NCBI GenBank assembly: GCA_001939145.1
Contig: LSRX01000080.1
Location: 1,034,709-1,098,708, forward strand
Origin: Symbiodinium microadriaticum
Lineage: Eukaryota > Sar > Dinophyceae > Suessiales > Symbiodiniaceae
Length of the DNA stretch: 64,000 bases
Direction of reading: 5' to 3'
In this document: piece by piece, positions 20,543-30,900 of the stretch
How the letters are laid out: each line of letters starts with the position of its first letter
Numbering within the stretch: position 1 is the first letter of the stretch
Made by a program: the position numbers and the translations under genes
The notes under the pieces: model-generated
What the model was told of the DNA's origin: nothing
Databases searched by the model: none
The model's input: the letters and a program-made list of their open reading frames with translations, nothing else

Positions 20543-23500
20543 TTAGGGTTGCTGGGTTAGCTGCTGACGGACGGAGCTGCTGTCACCACCCAGAGACGGC
20601 GAGCCCCAAGAGAGCACGGAGCCATCGCACTGTATGCCCGCAAAGGCGTAGCGGGACGCCTGTACTTGCCAGATATTCTCCAGGATACCTCCAGGTTCCC
20701 TCTTTAGGGCTTCGGGGTTTAGGATTAGGGTTTATAGGTCCTATATACTTCTAAGAAGGGACATACTGTTCAAAGTCTGTTCTCCACGATATCTTCTGCG
20801 AAAGGGTTTGGGGTAACGGGGCTTCGGGATGTTTATAAGGATTTTCTGGCATTTGGGGTTCTGGCTTAGGGCTTCGCTTTAGTGTCTAAGAGATCCCGTG
20901 TCTCTAAGTGACCCTAAACCCTTAGCCAAACTTAGCCAAACCATACAAAGTATCGGCTTAGGGTTTACAGGCTTAGGCTTAGGCAATCAAACCTCCAAAG
21001 CCCTAAACCCTTAACCCTAAACCGACGAGGGCTTTGGGGTTTCTGCGCTTTCCCCCAAGGGACCTTCTGGGATGTTTCCCCAGGTCACCGCCCGATCCTC
21101 CGAGGTGATGGCCGTGAACGCGTAAGCCGAGGCCTAGGATCACCGGTACTCGCTTTGAAGCTTCAAAGGCTCCTTTAAAGGGGTTCCCTTAAAGGTACCT
21201 TAAAGGGATTCCTATCAGGGTACCAAAGAAAAATAGGGTTTGGGGTAGGGCTTAGGGCTCATGGGTTTTAGTGTTGAACCCAAATTGAAAGATGCCCTCA
21301 ACACCCCCTGAGCCCGAAGCCCAAAACTCCAACCCCAGACTGCGTCCTGAAAGCTCTATAAAAATCTTAAAGCCTGTAACCTCTAAGCTGTAGTACTATA
21401 ATAAGTGAACCGTAGACTGTAGAGAACCGCGAAAACAGGATTCCCTGAAATATCATATGGTTCAGTCTAAGCGAAGCCCGACACAGAAACTAGCAACAAA
21501 GATCATCAGCCCTGAACCATGAAGCCTTAAACCCCTAAACCATAAAGCCTTAAACCCCTAAACCATAAAGCCTTAAACCCCTAAACCCCAAACGTACTAC
21601 TTGGAGACCCGGGGACTGAGATGTGCTGCACATTCTTCAGTGACTTCCGAACCTTAGCTGCTGAGTTCATAAGCACCGAAACAATGCAAACATTCCGTTT
21701 TACAGGTTGTTTGGAAGGGTCTAGGGTATGTAGTAGGATGTAGGGTTTAGGGTTTAGAGTCTAGGGTTTGTAGGGGATGATCTCATCCCAACAAATGTAA
21801 AGTGCACCGATAAGGAACAGATCCACTGTTTCCGCCGCCGTGTTGGTCACCCCAAGTCACGACTGATCCTGGGTCTCGAGATCAATGGAGCTTAGGGCTT
21901 AGGGTCTCGATTTCCAGCTCTCAAAGCGATTCGTAGTCAGGGATCCATATTAAACGAATTTCGAAAGCTACTCTTTAACTGCATCCTCAAAAAAACATAC
22001 GTTCTCGTATTACAGTAGTAACATACGTTATCGTGTTACAGTAGCCCATCATGGAACCCCTAGTAGCAGACACTATGTTCGTATGCCAAATCGGTTCCTA
22101 GGATCCGTCTTCAAGGATCGCTGCGAAGGCTCCGGTGTTTGCCTGCACCTGGGAGCTTCCGCAAGCACGGGGTTGTAGAGGTGTTAGGGCTTTTAGGTTT
22201 AGGGGTTTAGGGGTTTAGGGTTTAGGGTTTAGAGTTTAACGTGTAAGTACCGGTTTTTGGAGGTGTTAGGGCTTTTAGGTTTAGGGGTTTAGGGTCTAGA
22301 GTTTAGGGTGTAAGTACGGGTTTTTAGAGGTGTTAGGGCTGTTGGGTTTGGGGGGTTAGGGTGTCGGGATCTACCTGAACCCGGAAAGCCCTATCTATCT
22401 CGGATCCCTTATCATAAACTTCCCCAAATTGTGTCCTGTCAAAAATAACTTTGGGGGAGTGAAAGGTAGAGTCCAGGGTCTAGGGTTTGGGGTCTGCGGT
22501 TCTCGAGCCTCATATTTATAGATTTGGGGATGCTTAGGGTTTAGAGTTTAGGTTTAGACACTCGCACTCACACGAGGAACACCGAATAGTAAGAACGCCG
22601 CCCCCACCTTTAGTACATTCCTCAACTGGTGCTGCACCGCGCGGCTGTCACCACCGAAGTCGGACCTTCAGGCAGTAACCATACTAATTACACAGGTATA
22701 AGGGTTCAGGGTTTGGGTCAAAGTAACTTGCACAATTAGTCTTTAAAAGGCTCTGTACAGGGTTGCTTCACAGGTTAATCTAAGGGTTTATTATAGAGGT
22801 GGCATTCTTCTACTGTCATTATATAGGGGAATTCCTAAATTCCTAAACCCCACCTACCGACCTCCAAGTGACCACAGATCTGTCGCGGAGGATGGCAGCA
22901 AAGCCGAACTGTGAGGCCTGGATCTCATGTACATCACGCAGCTGATCCTGGACAGGAGTACTGTCACCACCTTCTAGAGGGCATCCCCACGTCACAACCG
23001 AGCCATCCTGCCGGATCGCGGCAAAAGCCGAAGCTGTTGCTTGCACTTCAGTCACATCATGCAGTAGATGCTGAATTGCGCTGCTGTTCCCGCCGAATTC
23101 AGGACAGCCCCAGGTCACAACAGATCCATCCGTGCGAATGGCAGCAAATGCTTGCGAGGTGGCCTGGACCTTCTGCACGCAGTTTAACTGCTCACTGACG
23201 GCGTTGCTGTTGCCCCCTCCCCACTGGTTGCCCCAGGTTACTACCCTTCCATCTCCGGTTATAGCAGCAAAAGCGAAGCGAGTGGCCTGGATTTGCTGAA
23301 CATTGCACAGAAGGTCGCGGACGGCGCTGCTGTCACCACCACTTTCTGCCGCGCCCCAGGTCGCAACAGATCCGTCACCCAGGATGGCAGCGAATGCTCG
23401 CTCAGAGGACTGCACCTTCGCAACCTGGGTCTGTTCAGGAGAAGAACCAACCATGACAGGAACACGCTGCCTGTTTTATGGTGATTTAGCTTCAGTTCGT

Positions 23501-23986
23501 GAAGTCCGCTAACAAGAGTCCGGCAACGTTTCTCAGGCCTTTCGGAACTATGCATCCTTCTTCCTCCGACACACCGCCCCATGCAACGAGAGATCCATCT
23601 GCAAGGATAGCTGCAAAGCCGGTCTCAGATGCCCTTAGCTGCTGCACGTTCACTAGCCGGTTCTGCATGTGTCCGCTGTCTCCCCCAGATGCTGGATCTC
23701 CCCAGGTCACGACAGATCCGTCGCTGAGGACCGCTGCGAACGCCGAAGCTGAAGCTGCTACAGAAACTGGCTGCTTCGTCAGGGTCAAGATATCGCCGTC
23801 TTTTAGGCCTGCCTCGGTAACCGTCGTGGCGCCACTCAAGGCCTCCCCTGCAGACGTCATCAGTTTGCCATTGAACTGGAAGGCGTCTTGAGATTGCTTC
23901 CTCACGAGCTCGAGGGGAGTGTCCGCGTCCAGATATAGTTTCTTCCGCTTCCCACTCAACAGTACCACTTCCACAGAGATCGACAT
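20543..23986 (-). CDS. ubiquitin-like + RCC1-like repeat protein, gene A (at least 8 exons)
   Basis: Minus-strand exons: 23528-23986, 22862-23424, 22608-22665, 22106-22148, 21819-21868, 21617-21652, 21047-21133 and 20543-20701 (end uncertain). Residues 1-70 (MSISVEVVLLSGKRKKLYLD, ending KDGDILTL) resemble a ubiquitin-like domain. Ten repeats of about 41 residues follow, each near FAAI..DGSVVTWG..GGDSSAV..L.NVQ.IQA, like shortened RCC1/HERC blades. The start is the ATG opening the ubiquitin-like segment, not the one 16 codons upstream. Introns are 103, 196, 459, 237, 166, 483 and 345 bp. Donors are GT, GT, GT, GA, GT, GT and GC; six of seven acceptors are AG|G. Joins restore repeat spacing exactly, which is the main evidence. 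The C-terminus (RQQL then TQQP and TAA) may continue in an exon I did not find. Function is unknown; the family is often labelled HERC-like, but no HECT domain is visible. Confidence 0.85.
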
Positions 23987-24547
23987 GCGTTTCAGAGACC
24001 ATGCCAAATGCAAAAAGCTTGTGCAAGTCAACAAGTCGGAACATGATACTCAATTTGCTCCTGTCGTGGCTGGCTGGGCTGCACTTGTTCTGCATGCACC
24101 CCTGAAACAGACTGTTGAACGTGCCATATCTTCTGTACACAGCTACTGAGCCTGATCGTTGCCGGACGGGAAGTGGCCACCACCAAAACAATCATTTACC
24201 GTTCTATATGCTTTGGCTCGAACTAGGTTCAGGGTTCCGAATGAGATGGGAAATTGCATTTCGGCAGTCTGTGAATGAGCAATGGAGGAGGGATAGAATG
24301 CAAGGCTGTTTAGTCATGTTTTACACTTCATTCGCAGCTTCACAAATGCACTGCTTGCCCAGTTGATGCAGCAATGCCCCCAGAAAACTCAAAACCGGCA
24401 GTCCTGCACCGCTTGGTGACGAATTGAGGGTGCGCCGTCATAGATCGGTGAAACCACTTTTGGCGGGTCTTCACAATGGTGCACGCGCACGCTAAGGGGA
24501 CTCCACCCAAAGCAATTGATGTGGTGCCCCAAAACAGCACTCAAAAA

Positions 24548-24655
24548 GTTCCCTAAACCCTAAACCCTAAACCCTAAACTTAAACCCTAAACCCTAAACC
24601 CTTAACCCTAAACCCTAAAACTTAAACCCTAAACCCTAAACCCTAAACCCTAAAA
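24548..24655. repeat. CCCTAAA telomere-type tract
   Basis: The purest heptamer run in the window: about 15 CCCTAAA units with a few CTTAAA and CCTTAA variants. It lies just upstream of gene A and downstream of the channel gene on the minus strand, that is, between two transcription units. Confidence 0.88.
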
Positions 24656-24727
24656 GAGCCGTGGAAACCTAGGCTTCCCCATGCCCTAAGTGGCTGTCAG
24701 CCCGTGACAAGACAGATAGGGGCGGCT

Positions 24728-24826
24728 TACCCACAGGCCCCTAACTAAGTAGTTCCTTTTTTATGGCTTATATTTAGAGTCCTATAAGGTAATCCCAAAA
24801 AGGAAGGACTTAGGGGCCTATGGGTA
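24728..24826. mobile_element. MITE-like element, family A
   Basis: Left end TACCCACAGGCCCCTAACTAAG, right end CTTAGGGGCCTATGGGTA, core TTTTTTATGGCTTATATTTAG then CCTATAAGGTAATCCCAAAAAGG. Confidence 0.75.
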
Positions 24827-24892
24827 GTTGGCCAAGAGCGGCCTCAGCAAGGGAGGGCCGGAAGCAACAAGACCAGGCGGTTTAGGGTTTGG

Positions 24893-24945
24893 GGCCGCAG
24901 CCACATTGAGAACCGCGAAGCCCAAGACCTGGCCGACTCTGACCG
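24893..24945. repeat. 53-bp exact duplicate of 25573-25625, ending at an N
   Basis: Bases 24893-24945 (GGCCGCAGCC to CTGACCG) are identical to 25573-25625, 680 bp away, and 24946 is N. On the minus strand both copies carry the S6 exon VLGFAVLNV of the channel gene. An unmerged contig end or a real short duplication could explain it. Confidence 0.9.
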
Positions 24946-27900
24946 NGCCAACCAGAGGAACGCCAAGATAAGGTAATCCCAAAAAGGAACGACGTAGGGG
25001 CCTGTGGGTAGAGCCCATAACCACTACATGATACGGACGAAAGTCTGATCTACTCGCGGCTTCATAGAACCGAGGCCCCCCCACCATAGAACCCTAACAG
25101 AAAGGATCCACCAGGCACTCCTCCGGCACATTCGTGCGTAGTAGTTCCTTTTGGGATTACCTTATTATAAGATTCAAAATATGAACCCAAACAAGAACTA
25201 CTTAGGAGCCTATGGGTGCTTCGTGCGCACTCCGCTGCTCCACAACAGGTCTCAAGACAAGGAAGGTCGAGTCGGTACAAAACTTTCGTCCTCCGTTTTA
25301 GGGTTTAGGGTTTAAGTTTTAGGGGTTTAGGCAGTACCTAATCTGGACTATCTGCATTCTTAGGGTATAGTGCTGGCAGAGAGCTGGGGCTCTCTTCTGC
25401 TGCATTTGGCAATTTGGTGGATCCGAAAAACGGAGAGAAGAAACCCTAAACCCTAAAACCCTTTTTTTGAGCAGGGACTGCAAATGCACTAGGCCCTGAT
25501 TCATCCCTTCACCCTAAAACCCTAAAAAACACCCGAAACCCTCATCAAACCCTACAGACGCACAGAAGCCGAGGCCGCAGCCACATTGAGAACCGCGAAG
25601 CCCAAGACCTGGCCGACTCTGACCGTGAGGTTTTGGAGGTTTAGGGCTTAGGGTTTTGGTTAAAATTTAAGGATTAAGGTTTCAGGTTTCCCTCCTACAT
25701 AGCTACGTATAAGGTTTAAGGTTTAGGCTTTAGGGTTTTGGTTGTAATTTAAGGTTTACGGTTTAGGGCTTGGTTTGGGGTTTAGGGATTAGGTTTAGGG
25801 CCCATGTTCCTGTAAGGTAGCTGTGGTACATTGCATACATTGACCCTAAGCCTGCTTAGGCCGAAGTGTATGTAGCCCAAGCCCTAGACCCTAAACCCTA
25901 GACGGAGGTATGTGGACCCTTCGGGTGAAGCCGACCGCACAAACTCTGTCGGACACTGCCGTCCTAGAAACTCCAGACCCGATTTCTGGCAGAATAGTAG
26001 TAAGTAGTAGTGTGAAGCTTTAAGGTTTAGGGGGGTAACTTAAATGAAGAGTGTAGGTAGTCATAGCCATAATAATGGTATCATAAAGTTCCCAAAGGCT
26101 TTTGCAGAGTGTCAGTCAGGCCCGCAGAAATATCAGGGAATATCAGGGCGACATCTCTAAGGGGAGATCGTAAATCTGCAGAATTCTGACCTTGCCGACC
26201 TTGTCTGTAATTTGTCTGGGACACAGGCAACTCTACATGGTCGAAGTTGGGTTTAGAAGGTGCTCCGTTCGCTGAAGGTCGCGAGTAAATTTCAATGGTG
26301 AGTGTAGGCCGTTTACTTGGAGGATCATGCGACTTAGAAAGGTTAAGGTCATACCTACCTTGCTCTGGGGTTACAAGTCATGACGCGCATGGTTACCTTA
26401 CTGATAACAACCCTACCCATAGGCTTCTTAGTAGTTCCTTTTTGGGGTTACCTTATAGGATTCTAAATATGAACCATACAAAGGAACTACTTAAGAGCCT
26501 ATGGGTAGCTACCAAGTCCCATGATCCTTCAAGCAACGTAGACCGTAGGCTGTAAACCAGGCGCCTGAATGAGGCCTTTCACCGAATCGGGACCCCTCTT
26601 CTAACTTATAGTACAACCCTTGTTGCAATAGAGGGTCCTAAGCAGGATCTCGGCTCATTTGGGCTTCGCCCAGAGTCGAAAAAAGGGAGTTCGAGACGGT
26701 ACCTTCTTGTCCGATTCTCACCCTGGTTGCTAAACCAATCCGGGCCGAAATTCTGCGGCTTGGTTTCGGGTTCAGGCTGTGATGCTTGCTTGTTGAGGAA
26801 GCGACGCGATGAAACTAATAGAAAAGAATCTCCGAAATCAGAAGCACATTCCCCTTGTATTCTGGACTGGCGCGCACCGCGAGTGTGCAGTGTGAGCACA
26901 AGCTGGGGCTCGGACACACCGGTAGAGCAGGAAGAACACAGAGAACCACTCGCCTAGTAGCATGGTTATATAGGGTAGGGTCCGGAAGAAGGTTGGTTCT
27001 CGGCGGTGTAGGGGGAGAGAACTGCAAGGGTTTGAAGCATTTCTGCGTATGTTTCTGCTTATGGTTCTGGTAGGACTGCACACCGATGAGCGTTTTGCTG
27101 GGATTCGGGCCCGGGGGCTATCATTCTAAACTCCTATAAGAGGCCTTCTTGAGTCCATGAATCTGGTCCAGCACTACAGCGACAGAAGCAAGCGTTGTTG
27201 TGAACCTCGGGATATGCACCGCTCTACAGCGAAACCCTCAAACGTGGAGCGCAAACATATATTGAGTGAGCTACGGAAGGACTGTCGATTGTGAGTCCAC
27301 TGTTTCCACCCTACTTGCGCAAGCCAAAAATTTAGACCGCTTGCACCCTTTTTTTGAACAGGGATTGCAATGCACTAAGCCCTGAACCGCTGGCACCCTA
27401 AACCCCAGATCCCACGCTTCGTTGGCCCTTTCATTGGCCCGAGATATGTCGGTATGACAGCTATGAAACAGACGTCAGCAACATAAGCTTGAAGTCCTTT
27501 CCTTGCCTGAGGGTGCTCGAAGGCTCGACATATCCAAGGCTGCGAAGCTGCGATGCGACGAACGAAACGATCTTACGGGGTCTGAACCGGAGGAAAGCAG
27601 GCCAAAACCGTCTGTCCTGACTGCCGGCATCTTGTTAAGCAGCCTTGGGAACCCACCCATTGGGCACAACGCAGCGAATGCCAGCTGAGGCACTCATGTT
27701 CTCCAAAAGAACTCGTGCAGGTGGGGCCCAATTTGCGAAGAGAATCTCAAACCTGAGCACATTTGATGAAACTTTCTTGAATGTAGACCTGTTTCGGGCA
27801 ACACCCACGCTCCACAGAGCGTAACCAAAGCCAGCAAGCTGCTAGCAAACGCAGTCCTCAGGCAGAGGAGCAACCCTGAGCATCTAAGAAAACCCAAAGT

Positions 27901-30900
27901 CTCAAGAGTAGCGATCTCGGAGGATCAAGGCTTTAACCGACTCTAACCTGCACGTGCAAACCTGAGCACATGAACATGATGATGATGATGATGATGATGC
28001 TTTCCTGAATGTTGAGCTGTACTGGGCAACATTCAAGCTCCACAGAACGCAGCCTTCATAAGCACAGTCCTCTGGCAGAGGAGCAACCCTAAGCAACTAA
28101 GAAAACCTGAGGGCTAACAGTAGCGATCCCGGAGGATCAAGGCTCTAACCTTAGGAGTTAGGATTAGGGGAACCCTTGGGGATATCGACCCTCTCAATAA
28201 GGTCCCCTTTAAGAGAGCCAGAAGTAGGGTTAAGAAGGGTCCCCTTTGAGGGGTATCCCCAATACTACCTAGGAAACCTGCATGTGCCATTCAAGACTGG
28301 CGGCGTCACTAGGAATACCCATTGGCCGGCCTAAACGGGACTGCAGGCACAGCAGCACAGCGAGAGGGCCCACGCTTGGGCATCCTTCAATCCCGGTACA
28401 GTGCCGCAACATGTGATCCATGGTTGAAGGACCAGCAGGGCATTTGCGAAATATCCCTGGGTCAAGGCGATCCCAGCGATTTCGTGCAACCAGGGACCAC
28501 ACAAAGTCCAACCCAAGTGGGACAAAGCAGCTTGGAGCACGTGAAGCCAACGTCTTCGCGCCCAGCGACAAGGTTCCCCTTGTCTCTTCCACTCTTGGTG
28601 TAGTGCTGCGGAAAAGCTGGACGAAAGAACCCTAAACTCAAAGAAGTGGGCGCGTTTAGTACGTTTGCCGCGCATTTCGTTGCAGATTACTGACATGTGT
28701 GCTGTTTTTGCGGTTCTGAAGTAGATTCTTTTGTACTGCACCCATATGCAACATTGCTTTTGCACTGGCAGGGACAGCATTTTCTGAGTGCGTAAGACTT
28801 GCATACTCATAGCATGACAAACATCGTATCAGGCATGTGCAGAAGCACGCATCCTTAAAAACAGCTTGTAAAACAACTGATGTTGCGTCTTGGAACTTCA
28901 GAGTTGGAGGACGCGAGTGGCTACCTTCTTGGTGTTTCGTGGCCGTGTAAATTTGCAATTTCATGGACGTTCAGCTGGAGAATTATGTTCCTCCTTTCGA
29001 ACTTCTGGAGGCATTGAGTGATGCACCTTTGCTGCGAGCCAGTGGTCGGCCTGGACCTCCTTGCTTGAAAGGTTTTTGGAACATCCCTTGGCTGGAGGCA
29101 GACGACACGCACAAAGCTTTTTGTGGTGTCTGCAGATTTCTGTGAGATTGTGGTGAGTTATGCAGTTTCCACGGAAGACAGAAGGGGAGCATTGCCGTGG
29201 AAGGCTCTCATGGCAATTGCAGCAGACCTGTCCCGAGAGGTTTCTGGCTTGAAGCAGTCCCGAATTGGGAGACCAAGGTCTCAGCTCCAGGTCCCCAGGT
29301 CCTCCGGAAACGTATGCTGAGGTGGTGCCGATCATCAAGAATAGGGTGGTGATGCACAAACACCTCGCAGCCTGTTGACAGTCTACGTGCCGTGTGGTTG
29401 AACAGTCAGATGTTCTTTCTGCAGTAGCAGAGTATCGACAAGCAATGCAAGATTCTGCAAGATACTTGTTCGCCTTGCCAAGCATACGTGTCTACGGCAT
29501 GGTTGCAATTGCAGGACATGCAGCAACAGCCTGCGTCCTGATGGGACTCGAGGTCTTGCAAGGTTCCAGCTTCTCTTGGCATGCGACTCTCGCATACCCA
29601 TTTCGGATAGTGATCTATTGGATAGACCGCCCTAAGGTCCTTCTTGGTTTTCTTGATGCATCCACAGTAGTACACAAGACACAAGCCCTAACTCCCGCAT
29701 ACCCATTTCGGGGGTTCCTAATGATCTATTGGATAGAGCCCCCTAAGGTCCTGTAGAGGCTTCGCAGTTCAGAGTAAGCCCCCAGGGCGTGGATGCTCAA
29801 GGTTGCTGTTGAAGGTTCAGGCTTCAGACTTCAGAGTTTGAGGTGTTGTGTCCCGAGGGTTGTTGTCGAAGGTTCAGGCTTCAGACTAAGTCAGCTGTCG
29901 AGACTTCTAAGCACGTAAGTATGAGGTTTATCACTGCGCCCCACCCAAGAACAAGAAGAACTTCCACAACAAGATGTCGTGACAGCCCAGAGTCGCGGCA
30001 AACGTACTAAACGCCCCAAAGTCAAGGCTGTGTCCGTGTAGCACAGCCGGAGGACCATTATGATTTAAGATCAACTGCTGGCGAATCCTCAGTGCGGAAG
30101 CTGCAGGAGCATGCCATCGAGGAATAGCAGCAACAATCAGTTTAACGTGTCGGACACCGTCAGCATCGTGATCGTCAGGAGGAGAACGATGACGAGGAAC
30201 GTGCTGCATGATGGTGATGATGACGATGGTAATGACAACGACGAAGAAGAAGGTGATGATGATGGTTGTGGTGGTGGTGATGGATATCATGATGAAGATG
30301 ACGATGGCGATGGTGATGATGACGACGATGATGATGGTGATAACGATGGTGATGATGTTGAAGATGATGATGCTGATGATGATGGTGGCGGTCGTGGTGG
30401 GTGATAGCGAAGAGGATGAACATGACAATGTTGCCGTTGCTGGTGGCTCTGAGGTTGCTAATGTTGAAGATGATCCATGGACACCCACACTTGGATGATG
30501 AGAATGGGAAACCTAACGCCACCTTGGAAGGGTGGATAAATCAAACTCTATCACTGCTCCAGGCTACAACCTTTCAAGGACCAGCACGGTCCATCCCACA
30601 CAGAACGTAAGAAAACTTAAGCCCAGTTGAAGCCCTAACGAGAAGCCGCGGTCTAGCGTTTCGGGGTTGGGGTTTGGACGGCTCCGGCATGCTGAAATGC
30701 AGTTCCTTCAACTGTCTTTTGACTTTAGGTTTGAGGCTTTGGGCTTGGGGGATGTCGATCCTTGCTGCTTGTCTGGCAAAGAGCGCAAGCCACGCCTGCA
30801 CCTGCAGCCTGCAGCTTGCCTCTCTCTCTCTCTCTCTGTCGGACTCGAACCCACTTCCAGTCACGATGTCTAAAAATTAGCCTGGCAGCATGGTGAGGAT

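Noticed and set aside
22911-23198. Plus-strand ORFs over RCC1 gene A, and likewise at 57439-59141 over gene B
   Set aside because: Antisense shadows of the repeat units, periodic because the minus-strand coding sequence is periodic.
28400-28500. Cys/His cluster (CPAGPSTMDHMLRHC) like a reverse-transcriptase zinc finger
   Set aside because: No RT motifs nearby, overlapping frames are open, and spacing does not fit the CxxC..H..C pattern.
29931-30488. 185-residue Ile/Thr-rich frame and opposite Asp-rich frame
   Set aside because: Produced by the GAT microsatellite at 30193-30402.
30835-30900. tRNA T-arm-like GGGTTCGAGTCC on the minus strand
   Set aside because: The stem has a mismatch, and no acceptor, D-arm or anticodon stem can be placed around it; the 3' side is a GA microsatellite.
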